64,000 bases of DNA from Verrucomicrobiales bacterium (GTDB lineage Bacteria; Verrucomicrobiota; Verrucomicrobiia; Limisphaerales; JAYPXF01). How positions within the stretch are numbered: position 1 is the first letter of the stretch; each line of letters opens with the position of its first letter. Where the stretch lies: assembly GCA_002715965.1 (NCBI GenBank), contig PBAL01000045.1, positions 1-64,000 of the forward strand. Reading direction: 5' to 3'. The notes under the pieces were generated by a model. That model saw only the letters and a program-made list of their open reading frames with translations. It was not told where the DNA came from and did no database searches. Of the stretch, positions 1 through 9,109 are shown piece after piece. The position numbers and the translations under genes were made by a program.

Positions 1-133
1 TCAAACTCGAAATCACCTGCCAGCAAATAATTCGCGGGCATTCAGCGTTACGAATTTGGCTTGGTTTGCCGAGATGCTCATATGCCCATTTTTAAACGGG
101 CTGTTAACCGTTAAACCCTCAACCGATCCACCC

Positions 134-856
134 TCACCCAAACTGCCCCTTCACCCAATCCACGACTGCGTTGCACATGGGCTCGCAGTGTTCCTCGGCG
201 AAGACGTGGTTCGCTCCGTTCAATTCCACAAACTTTGTGTTGTCTCCGGCCTTGGCAATGATGTCGTGGGATTCCTGGATTGGGACGACATCGTCTTCCG
301 TGCCGTGTACCAGCAGCCAGGGGACCTTGATCTGTGCGCCGCGTTCGACAACCGTGTCGATGGCGTTCATGTCGTTCACGTAAGTGGATGAGAGCGGGCA
401 GCTTTCCTCCTCCCACATGCAACCCTCGTCCGGTTTTTCCATTCCGAATTCGGTCTCGGCGAACTTCGCGGTGTGAACCATGCCGGCCAGCGAAACGAGA
501 CGCCTGATGCGATCGTCCTCACTTGCGCGGATGACGCCCACCGCACCACCCATGCTGTGCCCCACGTAGCAGATTTCATGGTCCGCTAAGGCGTCGATCA
601 CCGCCCCCAGATCACTGACTTCCTTGCTGATCGTGCAATCGACGAAGCGCCCCTCGCTGCCGCCATTGCCGGCGAATGAAAAACGCAATGCGTTGATGCC
701 CGCCTGCTCCAGCGCGTTCGCCAGTGCCACTACAAAAGGCCGATCCTTGTTGCCGGTGACGCCGTGCCCGATCACAACGACCTGCCTGCCTTCGTTGGCG
801 TTGTGGAGATTGAAGTCCAGCGTTTCGCCCTGTGCGTTCTTGATTTCGGAAATCAT
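134..856 (-). CDS. alpha/beta hydrolase
   Basis: A 240-residue single-domain alpha/beta hydrolase, probably a cytoplasmic serine esterase; the substrate cannot be read from sequence. The nucleophile elbow GHSMGG places the catalytic Ser at about residue 101. The acid is Asp188 or Asp189 in HGTEDD, and the His is about residue 217 in NGANH. An HG motif after the first core strand (near residue 30) fits the oxyanion hole. The frame stays open upstream to 940, but I chose the ATG at 856 because the fold begins just after it and the longer version would almost reach the divergent gene at 958. No signal peptide is visible with this start. Confidence 0.85.
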   Translation of the reverse strand: MISEIKNAQGETLDFNLHNANEGRQVVVIGHGVTGNKDRPFVVALANALEQAGINALRFSFAGNGGSEGRFVDCTISKEVSDLGAVIDALADHEICYVGHSMGGAVGVIRASEDDRIRRLVSLAGMVHTAKFAETEFGMEKPDEGCMWEEESCPLSSTYVNDMNAIDTVVERGAQIKVPWLLVHGTEDDVVPIQESHDIIAKAGDNTKFVELNGANHVFAEEHCEPMCNAVVDWVKGQFG

Positions 857-957
857 GCGCGTCTTGTAGCGACAGGCTTGGGGACGGGCTAGTAAATTCT
901 CCGGAAGGGATGAGGACTTGAATCGCAGGTGGTCGCGCACTAAAAGCGGTGAGACTC

Positions 958-2058
958 ATGCATGACTCCAAGCCCGTTTCCCGTCGTTGCTTCGCTGAGA
1001 AATCCACCATCATTGCTGCTGGTGCAATCGCGTTTCCGTCCGTCCTCACCGCGAAGAAAGATTCCCGGCAGGTTTTCATCGGCGAGGGCGGGCACAAGTA
1101 TGAGGTTCTCCATAATTGGGCGAAGCTGCCGGACAAGTTTTCCTGGCAGACCACGCACAACGTTGCTGTCGACAAGGACGAGAATCTCTACGTGATTCAT
1201 GAAGGCCGTTTGAACATGAAGGAGCATCCTTCGATCTTCGTGTTCGACAAGAAGGGGAAGTTCGTTCGTGCCTTTGGCCAGCAGTTCCAAGGTGGCGGTC
1301 ATGGTTTGGAAGTCCGGACGGAAGGCAAGGAGCAGTTTCTCTATGTGACCGGATACCTGACCTTGAAGACCTTCGCCAAGTTGACGCTCACGGGCGAAAC
1401 GGTCTGGCAGAGACGCGCGCCGTTCGAGTGCGGCCTGTATCCGAAGGGGAAGAATACCGACAAGCTGCGCCATTGGGGACGCGACGTGTTCCTGCCGACG
1501 AACTTTGCATTTCTGGACGACGGCGGGTTCTTCCTGGTGGACGGCTACGGCACGTTTCGAATCCATCGCTATGACCAGGATGCGAACTGGAAATCCATGT
1601 TCGGTGCGATCGGGCGCAAGGACGGTGAATTCCAGACTTCACACGGCCTGTGGATCGATAACCGCAGCGGAGAAAAGAAAGTCGTGGTTGCCGACCGGGC
1701 GAACAAGCGGCTGCAGTGGTTTACGATGGCTGGGACGCACATCAAGACTTTGGACGGATTCATTCTGCCCGCGAACATCGACATTCACGGCGACACGATG
1801 CTGGTCCCGGATCTGAGCGCACGCATTACGCTTCTGGACAAGAACGACCAGGTGATCACGCATCTGGGTGAAGACGCCGATTGGCGGGCGGAAGTGATGA
1901 AGGACCGCAAGGCCTTGCGCCGCGAACCCAGGGGCAAGGGCTGGCGTTCCGGCCGGTTCTTGCACCCGCACGACGCCTGCTTCGATCCGCACGGAAGTAT
2001 CTTCGTTGCGGAATGGGTTCACACGGGCCGCGTTTCGAAGCTTCGCAAGCTGTCCTAG
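958..2058 (+). CDS. exported NHL/six-bladed beta-propeller protein
   Basis: A 366-residue protein with an N-terminal twin-arginine-like leader (SRRCF, then a short hydrophobic Ala/Ile stretch), so probably exported folded. The rest shows repeating propeller strands of NHL/6-bladed type, with phrases such as VAVDKDENLYV, IHRYDQD and HPHDACFDPHGSIFV. Proteins of this type are common and uncharacterised in PVC bacteria, often near sugar-catabolism genes. The ATG at 958 is preferred over a GTG at 949 because a GGTGAG sits four bases before it. A 55-codon helix-turn-helix gene starts 12 bases after the stop and could be co-transcribed. The ligand is unknown. Confidence 0.75.
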   Translation: MHDSKPVSRRCFAEKSTIIAAGAIAFPSVLTAKKDSRQVFIGEGGHKYEVLHNWAKLPDKFSWQTTHNVAVDKDENLYVIHEGRLNMKEHPSIFVFDKKGKFVRAFGQQFQGGGHGLEVRTEGKEQFLYVTGYLTLKTFAKLTLTGETVWQRRAPFECGLYPKGKNTDKLRHWGRDVFLPTNFAFLDDGGFFLVDGYGTFRIHRYDQDANWKSMFGAIGRKDGEFQTSHGLWIDNRSGEKKVVVADRANKRLQWFTMAGTHIKTLDGFILPANIDIHGDTMLVPDLSARITLLDKNDQVITHLGEDADWRAEVMKDRKALRREPRGKGWRSGRFLHPHDACFDPHGSIFVAEWVHTGRVSKLRKLS

Positions 2059-2070
2059 CCGGATCCGGCC

Positions 2071-2238
2071 ATGATGTCGCTGACCGAAGTCGCCAGCCAT
2101 TTCAAGGTGCATCTCGCCACCGTGAAGCGCTGGATCAAGCAGGGAAGGCTGCGCGCATCCAAGGTCGGCCCCCGCGAACTGGTCAGGCGTTCCGAGGTGG
2201 AACGGATTGAGCGGCTGATGCAGCAGGGGCGGTTCTGA
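2071..2238 (+). CDS. 55-aa helix-turn-helix (excisionase/MerR-like) protein
   Basis: A 55-codon ORF (ATG ATG start, TGA stop). The translation begins MMSLTEVASHFKVHLATVKR and then has WIKQGRL, ending RLMQQGRF. This is the winged-HTH pattern of the excisionase/HTH_17 family: a helix starting at LTEVA, a turn, the recognition helix around TVKRWIKQG, and a wing with RASKVG. Members bind DNA as excisionases or as small regulators. No integrase or phage gene is nearby, so a regulatory role is as likely as an excisionase role. It follows the propeller gene by 12 bases on the same strand. Confidence 0.75.
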   Translation: MMSLTEVASHFKVHLATVKRWIKQGRLRASKVGPRELVRRSEVERIERLMQQGRF

Positions 2239-2256
2239 GGACGCCTGGCCCGGAGG

Positions 2257-2556
2257 TCAAAACGTCTTCAGATACTCGATCAATGATTTTCCGGTCTTCG
2301 GATCGTGAAGCGCTCGAAAAAGCGCGACAGGGAAAACATCACTGCCCTCCGGTGGCCGATGCCATTGATGTTGGTTGGTCTCGGTCAGCCCCGTGTCGAG
2401 AACCACCTCGTTTGCGGCCTGCTCCATTCCCGGCAACGGCACGCGTTTCAACTCCTCTACTACCTTCTTGCCGATCAGCAGGACGGCGACGATGTAGATC
2501 AGCGTGTTGCCGCCTTTCTTGTCCTGTTCGGGTGCTCTGTCGGGTGTGTCACTCAT
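2257..2556 (-). CDS. hypothetical protein with one membrane segment
   Basis: A 99-residue ORF with an ATG start. After a short charged N-terminus (DKKGG) it has a hydrophobic stretch, TLIYIVAVLLIG, followed by a Lys/Glu segment, which suggests a single-span membrane anchor with the soluble part on the other side. The C-terminus, ending SLIEYLKTF, resembles the last helix of small c-type cytochrome domains in this phylum, but no CxxCH is present, so a haem function is not supported. It lies convergent to the HTH gene and divergent from the haem-binding protein gene. I do not recognise the family; the ORF could be spurious. Confidence 0.45.
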   Translation of the reverse strand: MSDTPDRAPEQDKKGGNTLIYIVAVLLIGKKVVEELKRVPLPGMEQAANEVVLDTGLTETNQHQWHRPPEGSDVFPVALFRALHDPKTGKSLIEYLKTF

Positions 2557-2688
2557 GGTTTCTTGACCGATCAGATTATTGTTTGGATTAGAGAACGCCG
2601 TTTATGCAGTGACATCATGGCCGCGTCAATCCGTCCCATGCAGCCTTCGGTGGCTTGCCTTTGACAATCCCGAATCTATAAACGGGCC

Positions 2689-5238
2689 GTGTTCCGGTTT
2701 GCAGCAGCACTGTTTCTGCTAGGGAGCCTAGGCGCTCCAGCCGCTTCCATGCCGGTGGTTCCGGCGGAATGTCCGCCGATGCTGAAGACGCTCAAGCCCG
2801 GCATCAAGTTGACGGAAGTCGTCCGCGATCCGCAGATTGTCACGCCGACGGGAATCGATGTGGACGCCGATGGGCGAATCTGGGCGGTGGCCAGTCATAC
2901 GCATTTTCGTCCTGACAATTATCCGGGTCCGGCCCGCGATGAGATCCTCGTTTTCACTGACCGGGACAACGACGGTCGCGCTGATGAACGCCAGGTCTTC
3001 TACGACCGAACGGAAGCGACCATGGACCTTGAACTCGGGCCTGTAGGTTGGGTTTACCTTGCTGAGCGGGATCGAATCCTTCGCGTGCGCGACACGAATC
3101 GGGACGGTCGGGGCGATACGGAAGAAAGCATCGCCGTGCTCAGTTCGGAAGCAACGTATCCGCACAACGGACACGCGGGACTTTGCTGGCATCCCAGCGG
3201 TGACCTGGTATTTGCGCTCGGGGAAAACTTCAACAAGGAATGGCGACTGACCGGCACAGATGGATCTACTGTCACGGGGACCGGTGAAGGTGGCATTTTC
3301 CGTTGCCGACCGGATGGTTCGAAGCTGCGGCGAATTGCACGAGGATTTTGGAACCCATTCGGCGTGGTTGTTCGACCAGACGGCGAGATCTTTGCCGCGG
3401 AAAATGACCCGGGAAGCCGTCCTCCCTGCCGCCTGTTGCACATCGTTTCGGGAGGAGATTACGGTTACCAACGGCTTTACGGGCGCGCTCCCTATCATCC
3501 TTTCGTGGCATGGAACGGCGAGCTGCGCGACACGCTGCCGATGGTTGCCCCGGTAGGCGAAGCGCCTTGTGGCATAGCGATGCTCGGTGGTGGATTGCTC
3601 GTCCTGTCCTGGGCGGACAACCGCATTGATTTCTTCCCGCTTGAGCAGAAAGGTGCCAGTTACACAGCCGAACGGATTGAGATCGTGAGCGGTGGATTTC
3701 ATTTCCGTCCCACCTGCATCAAGCAGGTTTCCCCGACGACCTACTACCTGACTGATTGGGTTTTCGGGAGCTACGACCTGCATGGCAAAGGGCGCATTTG
3801 GAAGCTTGAAATTGATCCCAACGCTGACTGGATCACCCCCACGGCCCCCGAAGCTCTCAATGCTGATGTCGTACGAGCCCGCAAGCTGCGCGCCGGAATC
3901 GAAAACCCGCCCACCGGTGAACTCCTGAAACTCTCAACGTCGGACGATCCCTTCCTCGCCCAGGCAGCCATGGCCGCTCTTTCGCGCCACGCGCGTTTCT
4001 GGGACAACGCGTTCATCGAAAAACGTTCGGGTGAAGAACGCGTCTCCGTACTGATTGCGCTGAGGCACGCCCGGCCGCGATCCGCCAATCGCGCCAGGCA
4101 TTTCCTTGCCAGCACTGATCCGGAAGTTGTTTTCGAAACGCTTCGTTGGATCACCGATGAGAATCTTGCTTCACTCGCCGGTGAAGTTGAAGCGATTCTG
4201 AACCAACCGGATCTCAGTCATCGATTGTTCGAGGCAGCTTTGGCTTGTTGGAACACCTTGAACGGCAAGCCTCGTTCCGGCATTGCCGATACGGCAACGC
4301 TGATCAAGCGCGTGAAAGACAAGAAGAGTTCCCCCCGCCTCCGTGCCTTTTCGCTCCGTCTCCTGCCGCCGAACGTTCCGCAGTTGAAAGATCATATCCT
4401 TCAGGACCTGCTCACCATCGGCGATCCGCTTTTAACCACCATCACCGTAAGAACGATTGCCGCCCGCACCAATGCAACATCCGGCGAACTGCTTGCCCGC
4501 ATCGCAGCCGACGACGAGATCGCGCCGGAAGTTCGCGCCGATGCAATCGTCGGCCTTGCCCGGAACACGGAGGAATACAAGGAACTCCTTGTGCGCCTGG
4601 CTGAGGAGCCGGAGCCCGAGGTTCGCGCCGAGGCGATTCGCGCCCTTCGTTTCCAAGCGCTTCCGGAAGCCTTGTCCGGATCGCTGATTTCAGTTGCCGC
4701 GGAAAACCCGGATGTCCTGGATCTCGTGGATGCCGTTGTGAAGCCAAACTCCCTCACCCGCAATCGCCCGGCGCTCCAGGATTTGGAAGGTTGGAAAAAG
4801 GTATTGAAGGACGGCAAAGGAGATCTCGACACCGGCCGGCGCATTTTCTTCCATCCCAGGATCGCCCTCTGCTCCACCTGCCACCGACGCAATGGACGGG
4901 GAACCGTCCTTGGTCCCGATCTTTCTGTGGTTGCCGACCGCGGGGATCACGACTGGCTGCTCAATTCCATCCTCCAACCCAATCGCGACGTCGCCCCGCA
5001 GTTTTATCCCTGGGAACTCACGATGAAGAACGGTGATGAATTTGTCGGCATTGTCCTGCGCAAGGGTGGTCGCAGCGGGAAGGAATTCTATCGCGATCGC
5101 ACCGGGAAAGAACGCGGCATCGTTAAGGACGAAATCACCTCGCGCCGGGAACTGAAGACGTCCCTGATGCCCGATGGGCTTCTGGCCTCGTTGACGATTC
5201 AGGAAATCCGTGATCTCGTGGCCTACCTTTCGCAATAG
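2689..5238 (+). CDS. PVC-type haem-binding protein (propeller, HEAT repeats, cytochrome c)
   Basis: An 849-residue exported protein with a GTG start and a signal peptide of about 20 residues. Residues about 35-370 form a soluble-dehydrogenase-like propeller (strands such as PTGIDVDADGRIWAV, then a calcium-binding-like DRDNDGRAD). Residues about 400-690 are helical, HEAT-like repeats. A C-terminal cytochrome c domain has CSTCH at residues 728-732. This order is the standard PVC-type haem-binding architecture, thought to couple periplasmic oxidation to electron transfer, although no member's substrate is known to me. It stands alone on its strand; the tRNA nucleotidyltransferase gene follows after about 100 bases. 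Confidence 0.9.
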   Translation: MFRFAAALFLLGSLGAPAASMPVVPAECPPMLKTLKPGIKLTEVVRDPQIVTPTGIDVDADGRIWAVASHTHFRPDNYPGPARDEILVFTDRDNDGRADERQVFYDRTEATMDLELGPVGWVYLAERDRILRVRDTNRDGRGDTEESIAVLSSEATYPHNGHAGLCWHPSGDLVFALGENFNKEWRLTGTDGSTVTGTGEGGIFRCRPDGSKLRRIARGFWNPFGVVVRPDGEIFAAENDPGSRPPCRLLHIVSGGDYGYQRLYGRAPYHPFVAWNGELRDTLPMVAPVGEAPCGIAMLGGGLLVLSWADNRIDFFPLEQKGASYTAERIEIVSGGFHFRPTCIKQVSPTTYYLTDWVFGSYDLHGKGRIWKLEIDPNADWITPTAPEALNADVVRARKLRAGIENPPTGELLKLSTSDDPFLAQAAMAALSRHARFWDNAFIEKRSGEERVSVLIALRHARPRSANRARHFLASTDPEVVFETLRWITDENLASLAGEVEAILNQPDLSHRLFEAALACWNTLNGKPRSGIADTATLIKRVKDKKSSPRLRAFSLRLLPPNVPQLKDHILQDLLTIGDPLLTTITVRTIAARTNATSGELLARIAADDEIAPEVRADAIVGLARNTEEYKELLVRLAEEPEPEVRAEAIRALRFQALPEALSGSLISVAAENPDVLDLVDAVVKPNSLTRNRPALQDLEGWKKVLKDGKGDLDTGRRIFFHPRIALCSTCHRRNGRGTVLGPDLSVVADRGDHDWLLNSILQPNRDVAPQFYPWELTMKNGDEFVGIVLRKGGRSGKEFYRDRTGKERGIVKDEITSRRELKTSLMPDGLLASLTIQEIRDLVAYLSQ

Positions 5239-5336
5239 TCCGCAATTGCTCACCAAAGCCGCTTGCGAATTCCCCAATGCTGAACGAATGTCCCGACCGC
5301 CAACCGGCCGGATAGCCTTGGAGCAGCAACACGCGA

Positions 5337-6737
5337 GTGAAAATCGAACTGCCAGATGAACTGAACCGCATGCTCCGCGAAACACCGGAGCTGGCTTCCG
5401 CGTACGTCGTGGGTGGAAGCGTTCGCGACGCCTTGTTCGGCCGTGAATGCAAGGACTTCGACATCGAATGCTTTGGCGTCAGCTACGAAGACCTCGCCCT
5501 TGCCCTGAAGAAACGAGGCCGTACGGACCTGGTTGGAAAATCATTCGGCGTCGTCAAGCTGACCACCGGCAGCGGGGCGGATTACGACTTCTCTATCCCC
5601 CGGCGCGACAGCAAATCCGGCATCGGCCACAAAGGTTTTGAGATCGAGTTCGATCCCGACATCACCCCCCGCGAAGCCGCGATGCGTCGCGACTTCACTA
5701 TCAACGCGCTGATGTACGATCCGCGTAGGGACGAGGTGTTGGATTTCTTTGGCGGCACTCATGACATTGAAAATCGTGTGTTGCGCCATGTGAGCGATGC
5801 GTTTTCCGAGGATCCCTTGCGCGTTCTGCGTGGCATGCAGTTCGCCGGCCGCTTTGAACTCACAGCGGCCAGGGAAACCGTGGAGCTCTGCCGCGGCATC
5901 AAGGACAGTTATACGGAACTCGCGGTCGAACGCGTGTGCGAAGAGTGGTTCAAATGGGCGGCCAAGAGCCGCAAGCCTTCGCGTGGAATTCTCTTCCTCG
6001 AATCAACCGGCTGGCTGGAACACTTTCCTGAGATCGCCGACCTGCGAGACACGCCCCAGGATCCCGAGTGGCATCCCGAGGGCGACGTGCTCACTCATAC
6101 CTGCCACTGCCTCGACGCGATGGCAGAGTTGGGTGGATGGCACGAGTCCGACGAACAGACGCGCATCGCATTGATGCTTGGAATCCTGGCGCACGATTTC
6201 GGCAAACCCGAAACCACCAAGGAAGAGTTCAGGCGTGGCCGCATGTGCATCGTCTCACCCGGCCACGATGAACTGGGGGTGTTGCTGTCAGAAAACTTCC
6301 TGCATCGCATCAACGCGCCACACATGTTTCGCCTTCGCGTACCACACTTCGTGAAGAACCACCTGGCGCATCTGCAGTCCTCGTCCGCCCGGGCGGTTCG
6401 CCGGCTGGCGCAGCGTCTGAAGCCGGCCACCATCGAAGAACTCTGCCTGATCATCCAGGCCGATCACAACGGGCGTCCACCCAAGCCGCCCAAAGTGCCC
6501 GACGGCGTAATTGCGCTGCTCGAGCGGGCAAAAGATCTCAAGCTTCAGGATGAAGCGCCCAGGCCGATCCTGCTCGGCCGCCACCTCATCGAACGAGGCA
6601 TGCAGCCGGGCAAGGAGTTCGGTGAGATCCTCAAGGGCGCATTCGAAGCGCAGTTGGACGGCGAGTTCGAGGACTTGGATGGCGCCCGACGCTGGTTGGA
6701 CCTTCGATCGGGCGCGAGCTCAAGCGAGCCAGCCTGA
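5337..6737 (+). CDS. CCA tRNA nucleotidyltransferase / poly(A) polymerase family, HD domain
   Basis: A 466-residue class II nucleotidyltransferase that adds or repairs the tRNA 3' CCA, or acts as a poly(A) polymerase. The head domain has VVGGSVRDALFG followed by the metal-binding DFDIE pair. RRDFTINALMYD and DPLRVLRGMQFAGRF mark the neck and base-recognition region. A C-terminal HD phosphohydrolase-like domain is seen in HTCHCLDAM and LAHDFGKPETT. Bacterial CCA enzymes with an HD domain often also have 2',3'-cyclic phosphodiesterase activity. The start is a GTG with no strong ribosome site; an in-frame ATG at about 5370 would trim only 11 residues. The gene is not obviously in an operon. Confidence 0.9.
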   Translation: MKIELPDELNRMLRETPELASAYVVGGSVRDALFGRECKDFDIECFGVSYEDLALALKKRGRTDLVGKSFGVVKLTTGSGADYDFSIPRRDSKSGIGHKGFEIEFDPDITPREAAMRRDFTINALMYDPRRDEVLDFFGGTHDIENRVLRHVSDAFSEDPLRVLRGMQFAGRFELTAARETVELCRGIKDSYTELAVERVCEEWFKWAAKSRKPSRGILFLESTGWLEHFPEIADLRDTPQDPEWHPEGDVLTHTCHCLDAMAELGGWHESDEQTRIALMLGILAHDFGKPETTKEEFRRGRMCIVSPGHDELGVLLSENFLHRINAPHMFRLRVPHFVKNHLAHLQSSSARAVRRLAQRLKPATIEELCLIIQADHNGRPPKPPKVPDGVIALLERAKDLKLQDEAPRPILLGRHLIERGMQPGKEFGEILKGAFEAQLDGEFEDLDGARRWLDLRSGASSSEPA

Positions 6738-6742
6738 CGCGC

Positions 6743-7327
6743 TCAGTTCACGATCTGGAGCCAGCCGTTCTGATTTACGTAATCCTCCCGGTTGTCCGGA
6801 CGATACTTCGGGTCCGCATTCCACCGATCCCTCACCGAGTGATGGATCAGGATTGGACCTTGCTCGTGGTCGATGGCCCGCCAGAATTTCCTCTTGAGCC
6901 GGTGGAACGATCGGCGGGACTTGTGAAGCGTTGCTGTCGGACTGGGATGCAGTCCATTGGCCAGATGCAGTTCGACCGCCAGACCGGCTCGCTTTGCCTC
7001 CTTTATCATCCGTTGCAATGGATAGTCGGCGAGCAGTGAGCCGTCGCGGTCGGGTTTGTAGCTGCCACCGACATCGCTGTGCGCGCCGGCGAACCAAACC
7101 TGTTTCATGTCGACTTCCGGCCGTGGTGTCCAGATGGTGGGCTCAAAATCCTTCCGCAACTCGTCGATCGCCAAGGCATGGCGTGCATGAGACACGTTGC
7201 GCCCGAGTTTGTTGTCATAGAACTCGTCCTCGCTTCCCAACTGCGGAGTTTCGCATGACAGAATAATCTGGCACGCTGGACGTCTGCTAACGTGATGTCC
7301 GAGAAACGCGACACAATCTGGCCGCAC
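6743..7327 (-). pseudogene. 5'-truncated DUF2235 (Tle1-like) hydrolase fragment
   Basis: About 190 residues match only the C-terminal half of DUF2235 alpha/beta hydrolases, the family that includes type VI secretion phospholipase effectors (Tle1). The diagnostic stretch HALAIDELRKDFEPT is followed by QVWFAGAHSDVGGSY, which carries the catalytic Asp region. The N-terminal part that should hold the GxSxG nucleophile is missing: upstream the frame runs directly into the divergent DUF1549 gene that begins at 7295. A catalytically complete enzyme is therefore impossible. The first 20-30 codons (from about 7260 to 7327) look unrelated to the family, so the true breakpoint is probably there. It converges with the tRNA nucleotidyltransferase gene. 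Confidence 0.75.
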
Positions 7328-9109
7328 CTGTTGCTGCTCACACTGCTGCTCCCCGCTGGTGGACGCTGTGAGGAGCCGTCCATCGATTGGGATCGCGCGC
7401 GCGAGTTCTGGGCCTTCAAGGCGCCCGTTGCGGCGCAGCTACCCATGATCAAGCAAAGCGGCTGGACGCAAACTCGATTGGATCACTTCATTCTTGCCAA
7501 ATTGGAGGAACGCGGATTGAAGCCATCCGGCAAGGCTCCCACCCGGCGACTCGTTCGCCGTCTCTTCTTTGACCTCACCGGCCTGCCACCGACGCGCGAC
7601 GATATGGATCGCTTCTCCGGCACCACCGACGTGAGCGAACTTGTGGATGATCTGTTGAACCGTCGCGGCTTTGGCGAACGAATGGCGTCCCTCTGGCTGA
7701 ACATCACTCGCTACGCCGAGGACCAGGCGCATCAGGTCGGAAGCAACACGGCGCTCGCATACCCGAACGCTTACAAATACCGGGCATGGGTCATTGATGC
7801 CTTCAACCGCGATCTGCCCTATGACGAATTTATCCGCCGGCAATTGGCCGTCGACCTGATGGACTCGGACAATGAGGACCATCTGGCCGCGCTTGGTTAC
7901 ATGGGCTTGGGCCACAAGTATTACTCACGCGGCAACCCGGCGGTCATGGCAGAGGAATGGGCGGAGAAGGTGGACACGGTCACGCGATCACTACTCGGAC
8001 TCACGGTCGCCTGTGCCCAATGCCACGATCACAAGTACGATCCGGTAACCACGAAGGACTACTATGGACTCGCCGGTGTGTTCGCCAATCTCAAAATGGT
8101 CAACAAATCCGCGGATGGTGTTTACGAAAAGAAAAACACCACGGCAGACAAGATGAGCCCCGCGACGATGCATCTTGTGGAGGATGTGGAAAACGCCAAA
8201 GACCTGAACGTTTTCCTGCGCGGCAATGTGAAAGCCAAGGGGCCGATCGTGCCCCGGGGCTTCCTTCAGATCCTGTCCGCAGGTGAACGCAGGAAGTTCA
8301 CCAAGGGAAGTGGCCGGCGCGAGTTGGCGGATGCAATCGCCACTGCCGGGAACCCCCTGACCGCTCGCGTATTCGTCAATCGCGTTTGGGCGATGCTGTT
8401 CGGGCGGGGGATCGTCGGCACCACGAGCAACTTTGGCAAACTGGGGGATCGACCGACGCATCCGGAGCTGCTGGACGACCTTGCGGTTCGATTCATGAAG
8501 AACGGCTGGTCGACCAAATGGTTGATCCGCGAACTCGTTCACTCCGCAACTTACCAACAGTCCTCAAAACTCGAATCGGACAACGCAGCCATAGATGAAG
8601 CCAACCAGTTCCTCTGGCGAATGAACAAACGGCGATTGTCTGTCGAACAGTTTCGTGATGCCGTCCTGGTGGCATCCGGCGAATTGGATCCGGACGGCGG
8701 CAAGTCATTGGAACTGGATGATGAGAAAAATCTTCGCCGAACAGTCTACGCCCGCATCAGCCGCCTCTCGCTCAACAAGACCCTGATGCTGTTCGATTAC
8801 CCCGACGCGAACATTCATGCCTCGCGCCGTTTTGATTCCACGACTGCTCCGCAAAAACTGTTTGCGATGAACAACCCCTTCATGCTGGAACGTGCGAAGG
8901 CATTTGCCGCGAGGTTGGAGCAGGCGGGCGATGGCAATTCGGATCGCGTTGAAGCAGCTTATCAAATTGCCTTTGCACGGCCACCCAACGAGGCCGAACA
9001 GGCCGTTGGTTGGAAGTTTCTCAGCCTGGAACCGGACGCTAAAATGACGGCTCTCGAACGATACGCCCACGCTGTGCTGGCCGCGAACGAGATGATCTAC
9101 ATCGATTGA
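7295..9109 (+). CDS. DUF1549/DUF1553 exported protein
   Basis: A 604-residue protein with a leader peptide (LLLLTLLLPAGGRC) that suggests export. The N-terminal DUF1549 domain includes FFDLTGLPPT and the hallmark CAQCHDHKYDPV, a CxxCH motif. The C-terminal DUF1553 domain includes NPLTARVFVNRVWAMLFGRG and ATYQQSS. The longer PVC members carry an extra N-terminal cytochrome domain, which is absent here. The function is unknown; the family almost always pairs with DUF1501, as here, and is linked with polysaccharide catabolism in Planctomycetes and Verrucomicrobia. The ATG at 7295 directly follows an in-frame GTG at 7292. Its TGA overlaps the next gene's ATG by one base, indicating translational coupling. 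Confidence 0.9.
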   Translation: MSEKRDTIWPHLLLLTLLLPAGGRCEEPSIDWDRAREFWAFKAPVAAQLPMIKQSGWTQTRLDHFILAKLEERGLKPSGKAPTRRLVRRLFFDLTGLPPTRDDMDRFSGTTDVSELVDDLLNRRGFGERMASLWLNITRYAEDQAHQVGSNTALAYPNAYKYRAWVIDAFNRDLPYDEFIRRQLAVDLMDSDNEDHLAALGYMGLGHKYYSRGNPAVMAEEWAEKVDTVTRSLLGLTVACAQCHDHKYDPVTTKDYYGLAGVFANLKMVNKSADGVYEKKNTTADKMSPATMHLVEDVENAKDLNVFLRGNVKAKGPIVPRGFLQILSAGERRKFTKGSGRRELADAIATAGNPLTARVFVNRVWAMLFGRGIVGTTSNFGKLGDRPTHPELLDDLAVRFMKNGWSTKWLIRELVHSATYQQSSKLESDNAAIDEANQFLWRMNKRRLSVEQFRDAVLVASGELDPDGGKSLELDDEKNLRRTVYARISRLSLNKTLMLFDYPDANIHASRRFDSTTAPQKLFAMNNPFMLERAKAFAARLEQAGDGNSDRVEAAYQIAFARPPNEAEQAVGWKFLSLEPDAKMTALERYAHAVLAANEMIYID

